A stretch of 64,000 nucleotides of DNA, from assembly GCF_002028425.1 (NCBI RefSeq), contig NZ_CP020042.1, positions 5,121,560 through 5,185,559 on the forward strand, read 5' to 3'. This stretch comes from Streptomyces katrae (GTDB lineage Bacteria > Actinomycetota > Actinomycetes > Streptomycetales > Streptomycetaceae). Of the stretch, positions 36,236 to 45,319 are shown piece after piece. The translations under genes were made by a program, and so were the position numbers. Within the stretch, counting starts at the first letter, position 1, and every line of letters begins with the position of its first letter. Under the pieces are notes generated by a model, which was given only the letters and a program-made list of their open reading frames with translations, made no database searches and was not told the origin of the DNA.

Positions 36236-38433
36236 GCGACCGGGTCCTTCACGCGGCCGCCGCCCCCGTCGAGGCCGGCTGCGGCGAGCTGGGCCTTCTC
36301 CTCGGCCGTGGCGATGAGCCCCGCCGGTGCGATGATCTTCGACTCGGTCCACGGGACCTCGCTCAGGCGGACCGACCCGGGGTCGGAGACGGCCTTGAAG
36401 CAGGTGCGGGCCGCGTCCAGCAGGACGATGATGATCAGCGCCGCGAAGAGGGCCGAGAGGACCCCGTCGACCGTGGCGTTGGTGACCACGGTGTGCATCT
36501 CGTCCATGGTCTTGGCGGGCGGCAGCAGCTTCCCGGAGTCGATGCCCGTCTGGTACTTGTCGCGCTGGGCGAAGAAGCCGATCTTCACGTCGTCCGAGAA
36601 GATCTTCTGGTAGCTCGCGGTGAGGGTGACGGCCACGTCCCATGCCAGCGGGACGGCCGTGACCCAGGCCCACTTGAGCCGGCCCGACTTCACCAGCAGG
36701 GTGGTGCACACGGCGAGGGCGACCGCCGCGAGGAGCTGGTTCGCGATGCCGAACAGCGGGAAGAGCTGGTTGATGCCGCCCAGCGGGTCCTTGACGCCGA
36801 CCCACAGGAAGTAGCCCCAGCCGCCGACGACGACCGCGCTGGCCAGCCAGACACCGGGCTTCCAGCTGACGTCCTTGAAGGACTTGTGCACGTTGCCCAG
36901 GGTGTCCTGGAGCATGAAGCGGCCGACCCGGGTGCCCGCGTCCACCGTCGTCAGGATGAACAGGGCCTCGAACATGATGGCGAAGTGGTACCAGAACGCC
37001 TTCATCCCGGCCCCGCCGACCACGGCGGAGAAGATCTCCGACATCCCGAGCGCGAACGTGGGCGCACCGCCCGTGCGCGACAGCAGGGTGGTCTCCTCGA
37101 CGTCCTTCGCGGCCTGGGCGAGGGCGTCCGGGGTGATGGCGAAGCCGAAGTGGCCGACCGCCGCGGAGGCGGACTGGACGGTGGTGCCGATGGCTCCGGC
37201 GGGGGAGTTGACGCCGAAGAAGAGGCCGGGCTCGATGATGCAGGCGGCGACCACGGCCATCACGGCGACGAAGGACTCGGTGAGCATCGCGCCGTAGCCG
37301 ATGACCCGGACCTGGGTCTCCTTCTGGATCATCTTCGGGGTGGTGCCCGAGGAGACCAGGGAGTGGAAGCCGGACAGGGCTCCGCAGGCGATGGTGATGA
37401 AGACGAAGGGGAACATCGACCCGGCGAAGACCGGGCCGTCGCCGCGCGTGGCGAAGTCGGTGACCGCGGGCATCTTCAGCGTCGGCATCGCGACGACCAC
37501 GCCGACCGCCATCAGCGCGATCGTGCCGACCTTCATGAAGGTGGACAGGTAGTCGCGCGGGGCGAGCAGCAGCCACACGGGCAGGACCGAGGCGAAGAAG
37601 CCGTACCCGATCATCCATATGACCAGGGTCTCCTTCTCCAGGGTGAAGAAGTCGGCCCAGGAGGACTCGGCGACCCAGCCGCCCGCGACGATCGCGAGGA
37701 GCAGCAGCGCGACGCCGATGACGGAGACCTCGGTGACCCGGCCGGGCCGCAGCCAGCGCAGGTAGACGCCCATGAAGAGGGCGATGGGGATGGTCATGCC
37801 GATGGAGAAGACGCCCCAGGGGGAGTGCCCCAGGGCGTTGACGATGACCAGGCCCAGCACCGCCAGCAGGATGATCATGATGGTGAACACGGCGAGCAGG
37901 GCGGCGGCCCCGCCGACGGGGCCGATCTCGTCCCGGGCCATCTGGCCGAGGGAGCGGCCGTCGCGCCGGGTGGAGAAGAACAGCGTCACCATGTCCTGGA
38001 CGGCACCGGCGAAGATCACGCCCGCGACGATCCAGATGGTCCCCGGCAGGTAGCCCATCTGGGCGGCCAGCACCGGGCCGACGAGCGGGCCGGCGCCGGC
38101 GACGGCGGCGAAGTGGTGGCCGAAGAGGACGCGCCGGTCGGTGGGGTGGAAGTCGACACCGTTGTCGAGGCGTTCGGCCGGGGTGGCCCGGGTGCCGTCC
38201 AGCTTCAGCACGCGGTTCGCGATGAACCGCGCGTAGAAGCGGTAGCCGATGGCGTACGAACCCAGCGCGGCGGCCAGCAGCCAGGCGGCGGAGATCTCCT
38301 CACCGCGCGAGAGCGCCAGCACGCCCCAGCCGACGGCGCCGACGAGGGCCACGAGCACCCATACGGCGATGGACTGCGGGGTGGCTCTCGCCGCCGGTGT
38401 CCGCTGTGTCCCTACTGCTCCCGGTTCCGGCAT
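36232..38433 (-). CDS. cstA: CstA-family carbon starvation / pyruvate transporter
   Basis: This 733-residue polytopic membrane protein has roughly 16-18 hydrophobic segments. Diagnostic blocks are FGHHFAAVAGAGPLVGPVLAAQMGYLPG (in part), QDMVTLFFSTRRDGRS and GINQLFPLFGIANQLLAA. CstA/BtsT proteins are proton-driven pyruvate (formerly peptide) transporters. ATG at 38433 has GAGG and GAGGGG just upstream; 38457 is an alternative. Its position next to dasR suggests shared carbon control, but I see no dre site in its 131-bp upstream gap. Confidence 0.93.
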   Translation of the reverse strand: MPEPGAVGTQRTPAARATPQSIAVWVLVALVGAVGWGVLALSRGEEISAAWLLAAALGSYAIGYRFYARFIANRVLKLDGTRATPAERLDNGVDFHPTDRRVLFGHHFAAVAGAGPLVGPVLAAQMGYLPGTIWIVAGVIFAGAVQDMVTLFFSTRRDGRSLGQMARDEIGPVGGAAALLAVFTIMIILLAVLGLVIVNALGHSPWGVFSIGMTIPIALFMGVYLRWLRPGRVTEVSVIGVALLLLAIVAGGWVAESSWADFFTLEKETLVIWMIGYGFFASVLPVWLLLAPRDYLSTFMKVGTIALMAVGVVVAMPTLKMPAVTDFATRGDGPVFAGSMFPFVFITIACGALSGFHSLVSSGTTPKMIQKETQVRVIGYGAMLTESFVAVMAVVAACIIEPGLFFGVNSPAGAIGTTVQSASAAVGHFGFAITPDALAQAAKDVEETTLLSRTGGAPTFALGMSEIFSAVVGGAGMKAFWYHFAIMFEALFILTTVDAGTRVGRFMLQDTLGNVHKSFKDVSWKPGVWLASAVVVGGWGYFLWVGVKDPLGGINQLFPLFGIANQLLAAVALAVCTTLLVKSGRLKWAWVTAVPLAWDVAVTLTASYQKIFSDDVKIGFFAQRDKYQTGIDSGKLLPPAKTMDEMHTVVTNATVDGVLSALFAALIIIVLLDAARTCFKAVSDPGSVRLSEVPWTESKIIAPAGLIATAEEKAQLAAAGLDGGGGRVKDPVA

Positions 38434-38564
38434 GATCCTCGTCCCCTCGTTGATCATTTGCGTACAAGCGCACGGAATCTACGGGGGGTTGTCGGTGGAC
38501 GTAAGCCCCCGTCCGCATAGCGGTACGAGCGTCCACCGGCGTTCGAAGTGCCGTCAACCGTTGA

Positions 38565-39329
38565 TCACACAGCAGGTCGCTGGAGACGGGCAACGAACTT
38601 ATAACGGTCGCCGCGATATACCGATCGCACCCATTCGACCGGTTCGCCGTCGGCGTCCAGCGAGTGCCGCGAGAGCATCAGCATCGGCAGGCCCACGTCC
38701 GTGCCGAGCAGTCCGGCCTCGCGCGGGGTGGCGAGGGAGGTCTCGATGGTCTCCTCGGCCTCCGCGAGCCGGACGTCGTACACCTCGGCGAGGGCGGTGT
38801 AGAGGGAGGTGTACTTGGCGAGCGAGCGGCGCAGCGCGGGGAAGCGCTTGGCCGACAGGTGCGTGGTCTCGATGGCCATCGGCTCGCCGCTGGCCAGGCG
38901 CAGGCGTTCGATGCGCAGCACCCGCCCGCCGGTGGCGATCTTGAGCAGGCCGGCGAGGGTGTCGTCGGCGGTCACGTAGCCGATGTCGAGGAGCTGGGAG
39001 GTGGGCTCCAGGCCCTGGGCGCGCATGTCCTCGGTGTAGGAGGACAGTTGCAGCGGCTGGGAGACCTTGGGCTTGGCGACGAAGGTGCCCTTGCCCTGGA
39101 TGCGTTCCAGCCGTCCCTCGACCACGAGCTCCTGCAGGGCCTGCCGGACGGTGGTCCGGGAGGTGTCGAACTCGGCCGCGAGCGTCCGCTCCGGCGGTAC
39201 TGGAGTGCCGGGGGGTAGCGTTTCGGTCATGTCGAGCAAGTGCCGCTTGAGCCGGTAGTACTTGGGCACACGTGCCGTTCGAGTGGCTGGTCCGCTTTCC
39301 GGCTCCGTGGTCGCCCCTTCGGTGGACAT
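38565..39329 (-). CDS. dasR: GntR/HutC-family aminosugar regulator DasR
   Basis: DasR is the global regulator of N-acetylglucosamine uptake and use in Streptomyces; glucosamine-6-phosphate releases it from dre operators, linking nutrient state to development and antibiotics. The protein has 254 residues. The GntR winged helix is ~20-85 ([24 protein letters not shown]) and the UTRA effector domain follows. The start at 39329 gives the known length. It is divergent from dasA, with two dre-like sites between. Confidence 0.95.
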   Translation of the reverse strand: MSTEGATTEPESGPATRTARVPKYYRLKRHLLDMTETLPPGTPVPPERTLAAEFDTSRTTVRQALQELVVEGRLERIQGKGTFVAKPKVSQPLQLSSYTEDMRAQGLEPTSQLLDIGYVTADDTLAGLLKIATGGRVLRIERLRLASGEPMAIETTHLSAKRFPALRRSLAKYTSLYTALAEVYDVRLAEAEETIETSLATPREAGLLGTDVGLPMLMLSRHSLDADGEPVEWVRSVYRGDRYKFVARLQRPAV

Positions 39330-39488
39330 CGCCGCCCGCCTTCCCGACTCCAGTTTCGCTGCCGTCACCGGCTCCTCCGATATGTGCGGTCACATGGTGA
39401 CACGGGCGGGAGGGCAGGCCTCCTCCCTCCCCCAGGTGTCGGTCCGGTAACGGACCGAGCACCCGCTCATTAGACCCTTGACACCCCT

Positions 39489-39504
39489 AAAGGTCTAGGC
39501 CAAG
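39489..39504. promoter_or_regulatory. dre-like DasR site 1 before dasA
   Basis: AAAGGTCTAGGCCAAG matches 11 of 16 positions of ACTGGTCTAGACCACT and keeps the palindromic GGTCTA core. Confidence 0.6.
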
Positions 39505-39512
39505 CTCCCGGT

Positions 39513-39528
39513 ACTGGTCTACACCAAT
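39513..39528. promoter_or_regulatory. dre DasR site 2 before dasA
   Basis: ACTGGTCTACACCAAT matches 14 of 16 consensus positions. It lies 24 bp centre to centre from site 1 and 93 bp before the dasA start. Confidence 0.85.
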
Positions 39529-39620
39529 ATGGATCAGATCCCGGCCCCACGGCAGTACTTCGTACGTATGTCACCGCGGCGGGCGAGGGAAGTGCAGACA
39601 GCATCCCTGAGGAGGGTGGC

Positions 39621-40904
39621 GTGAAGCGCAAGCTCATCGCGGCGGTGGGAGTCGCCGGCATGGTTATCGGCCTGGCGGCGTGCGGTGACTCGGACACCAA
39701 GGCGGGCGCCGGCAAGGCGTCCGGCGCCAAGGAGCTGACGGTCTGGCTGACGGTCGACGCCCAGAAGAACTGGCCCGACCTGGTGAAGGCCGCCGACGAC
39801 GCCATCGTCGCGAAGCACCCGGGCCTGACCGTCAAGCACGAGTACTACGGCTGGCCGGACAAGAACGCCAAGCTGGACGCCGTGCTCGCCACGGACAAGG
39901 CCCCGGACGTTGTCGAGATGGGCAACTCCGAGATGATCGGCTACATGTCGACCGGCGCCTTCGCCGAGGTCGACCCCTCGAAGTTCGAGAACTCCGCTGC
40001 GTGGCTCGACGCCCTCAAGGAGTCCGTCACCTACGACGGCAAGGCCTACGGCGTCCCCTACTACGCCGGTGGCCGCGTCGGCACCTGGCGCAAGGACATA
40101 GCCGCCGAGGCCGGCATCACCGCCGCCCCGAAGTCCTGGGCCGAGTACACCTCCGCCCTGGACAAGATCCAGGCGGCCAAGGGCGACAAGTTCAGCGCCC
40201 TCTACCAGCCGTCCCCCGACTGGTACGCGGCCATGTCCTTCGTCTACGACGCCGGCGGCGCCATCGCCAAGAAGGACGGCGGCAAGTGGAAGGGCGCCCT
40301 GTCCTCCCCCGAGTCGCTGAAGGGGCTCAAGCAGTACAAGGAGCTCCTCGACAAGTACATGCACGCCGACAAGACCAAGGACGAGTCCGACCGTCCGGTC
40401 GTCTTCGGCCAGGGCAACTCCGCCGCGATCTTCGCCGCGGCCTGGGAGGGCAGCACCGCCGCGACCCCGGAGAACGACAAGGTCGGCGGTCTGACGGACA
40501 AGCTGGAGAACTTCGTCCAGCCCGGCCCCAACGGCAAGAACCTGCCGGTCTTCCTCGGCGGCTCGGACCTGGCCATCCCCACCAAGTCCAAGGCCCAGGA
40601 CGTCGCGGCCGAGTGGATCAACGCCTTCACCGGCGCCCAGGGCCAGAAGGGCCTGATCGCCAAGGGCAACCTGCCGAACAACAAGACGGACCTCGGCCCG
40701 CTGAAGGCCGACCCGAAGACCCAGGTCGCCGCCACGGCCGCCGAGTCCTCCTGGTTCGTCCCCACGGCTCCCGGCTGGGGCCAGGTCGAGAAGGCCAAGA
40801 TCCTTCAGACGATGCTCCGTGACCTCGGTACCGGCGGCAAGTCGGTCGAGGACGCGGCCAAGGCCGCCGACGCCGAGATCGACAAGGTCATCAACACCAA
40901 GTGA
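39621..40904 (+). CDS. dasA: Chitobiose / N-acetylglucosamine ABC transporter, binding lipoprotein DasA
   Basis: DasA captures N,N'-diacetylchitobiose for the DasABC importer, using a shared ATPase (MsiK) encoded elsewhere. The 427-residue family 1 solute-binding protein has a lipoprotein signal ending in LAAC (lipidated Cys21). GTG at 39621 has GGAGGG 5 nt upstream. Two dre sites lie upstream. A strong hairpin separates it from dasB, so dasA is probably made in excess over the permeases. Confidence 0.95.
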   Translation: MKRKLIAAVGVAGMVIGLAACGDSDTKAGAGKASGAKELTVWLTVDAQKNWPDLVKAADDAIVAKHPGLTVKHEYYGWPDKNAKLDAVLATDKAPDVVEMGNSEMIGYMSTGAFAEVDPSKFENSAAWLDALKESVTYDGKAYGVPYYAGGRVGTWRKDIAAEAGITAAPKSWAEYTSALDKIQAAKGDKFSALYQPSPDWYAAMSFVYDAGGAIAKKDGGKWKGALSSPESLKGLKQYKELLDKYMHADKTKDESDRPVVFGQGNSAAIFAAAWEGSTAATPENDKVGGLTDKLENFVQPGPNGKNLPVFLGGSDLAIPTKSKAQDVAAEWINAFTGAQGQKGLIAKGNLPNNKTDLGPLKADPKTQVAATAAESSWFVPTAPGWGQVEKAKILQTMLRDLGTGGKSVEDAAKAADAEIDKVINTK

Positions 40905-40910
40905 CCTGAA

Positions 40911-40948
40911 GTCGGCAGGGCCCCGCCGGACGGCGGGGCCCTGCCGAC
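40911..40948 (+). terminator. 17-bp attenuating hairpin between dasA and dasB
   Basis: GTCGGCAGGGCCCCGCC (40911-40927) pairs perfectly with 40932-40948, loop GGAC. It begins 7 nt after the dasA stop and 31 bp before the dasB start. Partial termination or 3'-end stabilisation of the dasA message is likely. Confidence 0.75.
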
Positions 40949-40979
40949 CGTCAAGAGAGGGACTTCCGAGGAGCGCGCG

Positions 40980-41975
40980 ATGAGTGCCGCACAGACAACC
41001 ACCGCCGACCTGCCGCCGGCGAAGCAGAAGACTTCCCCCGGAGCCGGGAGCGCAAGCACGGGCACGCCGGGAAGGCCCCGCCGCAAGGGCAGCGGCGCCA
41101 CCCCCTGGCTGCTGCTGGCACCGTGCCTGCTGATCATCGTCCTCATCATGGGCTACCCGCTCTTCAGACTGGTGTCCCTCTCCTTCCAGAAGTTCGGCAA
41201 GTCCGAACTCTGGGGCTTCAAGGACCCCGAGTGGGTCGGGTTCGACAACTTCTCGAAGATCCTCGGCGACGGGGTGTTCTGGTCCGTCGTCCTGCGCACG
41301 GTCCTCTTCGCGGCGGGCGCGGTCGTCCTGACGATGGTCGTCGGCATGCTCATCGCGCTGCTCCTCCAGAAGGTCTCCGGCTTCGTCAAGATCCTCATCA
41401 GCATCGCCCTCGTGGCGAGCTGGGGCATGCCGATCATCGTCGCCACCGCCGTCTTCAAATGGCTCTTCGACGCCGACTACGGCGTCCTCAACTACCTCCT
41501 GAGCAAGCTCCCCGGCGTGGACATGGTCGGCCACAACTGGTTCGCCAGCGGCCCCCAGGGACTCGCGGTGATCATGCTCCTCGTGGTCTGGGGCGCCGTG
41601 CCGTTCGTGGTCATCACCCTCAGCGCGGGCCTCACGCAGGTCCCCAAGGAACTGGAAGAGGCGGCACGCCTCGACGGCGCCGGCGCCTGGGGCGTCTTCC
41701 GGCACGTCACCCTGCCCATCCTGAAGCCGATCATCGTGATGCTGACGACCCTCTCCGTGATCTGGGACATGGGCGTCTTCCCGCAGGTCTTCGTGATGCG
41801 CAACGGAAACCCCGAGGCCAAGTTCCAGCTGCTGACCACCTACTCGTACCAGCAGGCCTTCACCGTCAACGACTACGCGACCGGCTCCGCGATCGCCCTG
41901 GTGACCGTGCTGCTGCTGCTCGGCGTCGTCGCCGTCTACATGCGCCAGATGCTCAAGATCGGAGAGGTGGAGTGA
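40980..41975 (+). CDS. dasB: ABC transporter permease DasB
   Basis: This 331-residue inner-membrane permease has six hydrophobic segments after a ~40-residue polar N-terminus. The MalF/UgpA-type EAA loop EEAARLDGAGAWGVFRHVTLP (in part; ~220-240) contacts the ATPase. GAGGAG is 7 nt before the ATG. The stop overlaps dasC by 4 nt. Confidence 0.95.
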   Translation: MSAAQTTTADLPPAKQKTSPGAGSASTGTPGRPRRKGSGATPWLLLAPCLLIIVLIMGYPLFRLVSLSFQKFGKSELWGFKDPEWVGFDNFSKILGDGVFWSVVLRTVLFAAGAVVLTMVVGMLIALLLQKVSGFVKILISIALVASWGMPIIVATAVFKWLFDADYGVLNYLLSKLPGVDMVGHNWFASGPQGLAVIMLLVVWGAVPFVVITLSAGLTQVPKELEEAARLDGAGAWGVFRHVTLPILKPIIVMLTTLSVIWDMGVFPQVFVMRNGNPEAKFQLLTTYSYQQAFTVNDYATGSAIALVTVLLLLGVVAVYMRQMLKIGEVE

Positions 41976-42838
41976 CCCCGACCACCGCGCCCGCCGCGCC
42001 CGCCGCGCCCCTCAAGCGCGTGAAGAAGTCCAAGCTCGGCTGGAACGTCATCGGCCTGCTGGTCTTCGTCATCGTCGGCTTCCCCGTCTACTGGATGCTC
42101 AACACCGCGTTCAAGCCGGCCAAGGACGCGATCGACCCGAACCCCCACTTCTTCCCCACCACGTTCACGCTGGACAACTTCCGGCGCGCCCTGGAGATCT
42201 CGGACTTCTGGGGGCCGGTCGGGCGGAGTCTGATCGTCTCGACCGTCGTCGTCGTCATCGGCATCGCCGTCGGCATGCTGGCGGCCCTGGCCATCTCCCG
42301 CTTCGCCTTCCGCGGCCGCAAGGCCGTGATCGTGGGCATCCTGGCCGTCCAGATGATCCCGCTCGTCGCGATGATCATCCCGGTCTTCCTCCTGCTGAAC
42401 GACCTCGGCCAGTACGACAAGCTCACCGGCCTGATCATCACCTACCTGACCTTCATCCTCCCCTTCACGGTCTGGACCCTGCGCGGCTTCATCGTGAACA
42501 TCCCCAAGGAGCTGGAGGAAGCGGCCCAGGTCGACGGGTGCACCCCCACCGGCGCGTTCATCCGGGTGGTCTTCCCGCTGCTCGCCCCGGGCATGGTCGC
42601 CACGTCCGTGTACGGGTTCATCCAGGCGTGGAACGAATACCTCTACGCCCTGATGCTGATGAGCCAGCAGAACCAGACGGCCACGGTGTGGCTCGGGAAC
42701 TTCACCACGCTGCACGGCACCGAGTTCGCGCCGATGATGGCCGGCTCCACCATGATGGCGATCCCGATCGTGACCCTGTTCCTCGTCGTCCAGCGCAAGA
42801 TGGCCGCGGGCCTCACCGCCGGCGCCGTGAAGGGATAA
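41972..42838 (+). CDS. dasC: ABC transporter permease DasC
   Basis: This 288-residue MalG-type permease has six hydrophobic segments and the EAA loop EEAAQVDGCTPTGAFIRVVFP (in part; ~185-205). GTG at 41972 overlaps the dasB stop (GTGA). It pairs with DasB to form the membrane channel. The next gene, a hexosaminidase, starts 5 bp after its stop. Confidence 0.95.
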   Translation: MTPTTAPAAPAAPLKRVKKSKLGWNVIGLLVFVIVGFPVYWMLNTAFKPAKDAIDPNPHFFPTTFTLDNFRRALEISDFWGPVGRSLIVSTVVVVIGIAVGMLAALAISRFAFRGRKAVIVGILAVQMIPLVAMIIPVFLLLNDLGQYDKLTGLIITYLTFILPFTVWTLRGFIVNIPKELEEAAQVDGCTPTGAFIRVVFPLLAPGMVATSVYGFIQAWNEYLYALMLMSQQNQTATVWLGNFTTLHGTEFAPMMAGSTMMAIPIVTLFLVVQRKMAAGLTAGAVKG

Positions 42839-42843
42839 CGGCC

Positions 42844-44328
42844 GTGACGATCCTCGCGCACCACACCGACACCGTGACCCGCGACGCGCTCGCCGTCCTC
42901 CAGCCCGGCTTCGAGGGCACCACCGCCCCCTCCTGGCTGCTGCGCCACGTCGGCGAGGGACTCACCTCCGTCGGCCTCTTCGGCCGCAACATCACCTCGC
43001 CCGGGCAGCTCGCCGCGCTCACCGCGCAGCTGCGCCGCGAGCGGGAGGACGTCCTCATCGCCATCGACGAGGAGGGCGGCGACGTCACCCGCCTGGAGGT
43101 CCGTGGCGGTTCCTCCTTCCCGGGCAACCTGGCGCTCGGCGCCGTCGACGACACGGAGCTCACCCGCGACGTCGCCCGCGCACTGGGCCGCCGCCTCGCC
43201 GAGTGCGGGGTCAACTTCAACTGGGCCCCGTCCGCCGACGTCAACTCCAACCCCGACAACCCGGTCATCGGGGTGCGCTCCTTCGGCGCCGACACCGGCC
43301 TCGTCGCCCGCCACACCGCCGCGTACGTCGAGGGCCTCCAGTCCGCCGGGGTCGCCGCCTGCACCAAGCACTTCCCCGGCCACGGGGACACCAACGTCGA
43401 CTCCCACCACGCGCTGCCCCGCATCGACGTGGACCTGGACACCCTCCAGACCCGCGAGCTGGTCCCGTTCAGGGCGGCCATCGAGGCCGGGACCAAGGCC
43501 GTCATGAGCGCCCACATCCTGGTGCCCGCCCTCGACCCGACCCGCCCCGCCACCCTCAGCCCGCAGGTCCTCACCGGCCTGCTGCGCAAGGAACTCGGCT
43601 ACGAGGGCCTCATCGTCACCGACGGCATGGAGATGAACGCCATCGCCGGGACGTACGGCATCGAGCGCGGCTCGGTGCTGGCCATCGCGGCCGGCGCCGA
43701 CGCCATCTGCGTCGGCGGGGGCCTCGCCGACGAGGCGACCGTGCTGCGTCTGCGCGACGCGCTGGTCGCCGCCGTCCGCGAGGGCGCGCTGCCCGAAGAG
43801 CGGCTCGCCGACGCCGCCGAGCGGGTGCGCGCCCTCGCCGGATGGACCTTCCGGGCCCGGCCGGACGCGCGGCAGGAGGGGAGCCGCGCGTCCGGCATCG
43901 GCCTGGAGGCCGCCCGCCGCGCCCTGGCCGTGTCGGGCACCCCGGCCCCCGTGGCCGCCCCGTACGTCGCCACGCTCGCGCCCGTCGCGAACATCGCGGT
44001 CGGCGACGAGACCCCGTGGGGGGTGGCCGAGGAGCTGGCCGCCCTGGTCCCGGGGACCGTCTCGGGCGTCTACCCGGAGGGTTCGGGCGCCGGGGACGTG
44101 CTGGCGGCCGCGGGGGAGCGCACGGTCGTCGCGGTGGTCCGCGACGCGCACCGCCACCCGTGGATGACCGAGGCGCTGGACGCCCTGGTCGCCGCGCGGC
44201 CGGACACCGTCGTGGTGGAGATGGGCCTGCCCCGCTCCGAGCCGCGCGGGTCGCTGTACATCGCCACGCACGGCGCCGCCCGGGTCTGCGGGCGGGCCGC
44301 GGCCGAGGTCGTCGCCGGCGTCCGGTAG
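42844..44328 (+). CDS. dasD: GH3 beta-N-acetylglucosaminidase (DasD/NagZ-like)
   Basis: This ~494-residue glycoside hydrolase family 3 protein has the NagZ signature TKHFPGHGDTNVDSH (~176-190, with the His-Asp acid/base loop) and the nucleophile Asp in IVTDGMEMN (~258). There is no signal peptide, so it acts in the cytoplasm on imported chitobiose or cell-wall sugars. A ~140-residue C-terminal domain follows the barrel. GTG at 42844 has AAGGGA upstream. It is the last gene of the das operon; I recall the S. coelicolor counterpart as DasD. Confidence 0.88.
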   Translation: MTILAHHTDTVTRDALAVLQPGFEGTTAPSWLLRHVGEGLTSVGLFGRNITSPGQLAALTAQLRREREDVLIAIDEEGGDVTRLEVRGGSSFPGNLALGAVDDTELTRDVARALGRRLAECGVNFNWAPSADVNSNPDNPVIGVRSFGADTGLVARHTAAYVEGLQSAGVAACTKHFPGHGDTNVDSHHALPRIDVDLDTLQTRELVPFRAAIEAGTKAVMSAHILVPALDPTRPATLSPQVLTGLLRKELGYEGLIVTDGMEMNAIAGTYGIERGSVLAIAAGADAICVGGGLADEATVLRLRDALVAAVREGALPEERLADAAERVRALAGWTFRARPDARQEGSRASGIGLEAARRALAVSGTPAPVAAPYVATLAPVANIAVGDETPWGVAEELAALVPGTVSGVYPEGSGAGDVLAAAGERTVVAVVRDAHRHPWMTEALDALVAARPDTVVVEMGLPRSEPRGSLYIATHGAARVCGRAAAEVVAGVR

Positions 44329-44342
44329 CCGCAGGACGAGAA

Positions 44343-44384
44343 CGAAAGGGCCGGGCCCCCGAGGAGGGGGGCCCGGCCCTTTCG
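44343..44384. terminator. 18-bp bidirectional hairpin
   Basis: CGAAAGGGCCGGGCCCCC (44343-44360) pairs perfectly with 44367-44384. It closes the das operon and, on the other strand, nagB. Confidence 0.88.
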
Positions 44385-44392
44385 CGCGTGCG

Positions 44393-45178
44393 CTACAGGC
44401 CCTGCCAGGCGGGCTTGTTCGCGTAGGTGTGGCGGAAGTAGTCGGCCAGCTTCAGCTTGGAGGCGGCCGCCTCGTCCACCACGACGGTCGCGTGCCGGTG
44501 CAGCTGGAGGGCGGAGGCCGGGACCAGAGCCGACAGCGGGCCCTCGACGGTCTGGGCGACGGCCTCGGCCTTGCCCTCGCCGGTGGCGAGCAGGACCAGG
44601 TGGCGGGCGTCGAGGATGGTGCCGATGCCCTGGGTGATGACGTGGTGCGGCACCTGGTCCATGTCGTCGTCGAAGAAGCGCGCGTTGTCCACGCGGGTCT
44701 GCTCCGTCAGCGTCTTGATGCGGGTGCGGGAGGCCAGCGAGGAGCAGGGCTCGTTGAAGCCGATGTGGCCGTCGGTGCCGATCCCCAGCAGCTGGAGGTC
44801 CACCCCGCCGGCGTCGGCGAGGGCCTGGTCGTACGCCTTGCAGGCCGCCTGGACGTCGGCGGCGGAGCCGTCGGGGCCCATGAAGGACTCCTCGGTCAGG
44901 CCCAGGGGCTCCACGACCTCCCGCAGCACGACCGCGCGGTAGGACTCCGGGTGCCCGGCGGGCAGGCCGACGTACTCGTCGAGCTGGCAGATCCGGGCGC
45001 GGGAGGCGTCGACCTCGCCGGCCGCGACCTTCGCGGCGAGCGCCTCGTAGACGGGCAGCGGGGTAGAGCCGGTCGCCACGCCCAGCAGGGCGTCGGGCTT
45101 GCGGCGGACCAGGGCGGCCATGGCCTCCGCGATGAGCTCGCCGCCTGCCTTGGCGTCCGGGACGATGACAACTTCCAC
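44393..45178 (-). CDS. nagB: Glucosamine-6-phosphate deaminase
   Basis: NagB converts glucosamine-6-P to fructose-6-P and ammonia. The 261 residues include ATGSTPLPVYEAL (~36), DEYVGLPAGHPESY (~67, catalytic Asp) and GIGTDGHIGFNEP (~132, catalytic His/Asp). The start is GTG at 45178. Its substrate is the DasR ligand, and a dre site lies 29 bp upstream, so it sets the inducer level that DasR reads. Confidence 0.96.
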   Translation of the reverse strand: MEVVIVPDAKAGGELIAEAMAALVRRKPDALLGVATGSTPLPVYEALAAKVAAGEVDASRARICQLDEYVGLPAGHPESYRAVVLREVVEPLGLTEESFMGPDGSAADVQAACKAYDQALADAGGVDLQLLGIGTDGHIGFNEPCSSLASRTRIKTLTEQTRVDNARFFDDDMDQVPHHVITQGIGTILDARHLVLLATGEGKAEAVAQTVEGPLSALVPASALQLHRHATVVVDEAAASKLKLADYFRHTYANKPAWQGL

Positions 45179-45206
45179 GCGGGGCCTGCCGATCTGGAGA
45201 GTGGTA

Positions 45207-45222
45207 TGTGGTATAGACCAAT
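45207..45222. promoter_or_regulatory. dre DasR site before nagB
   Basis: TGTGGTATAGACCAAT matches 12 of 16 positions of the dre consensus, with an intact TAGACCA half. Confidence 0.75.
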
Positions 45223-45319
45223 CTAGCAGAGGGTCGCCCCGGATGGCGGTACTCCGCCCCCTCCATCGTCCCGCCGATCCCGGCCCTCCGCCCGGCCGCC
45301 GGGGCCCCGTGCGGGACGG

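Noticed and set aside
39389..39401. GTCAC-ATG-GTGAC palindrome upstream of dasR as a Crp site
   Set aside because: It does not fit the GTG-N6-GNCAC Streptomyces Crp pattern; kept only as an unexplained short dyad.
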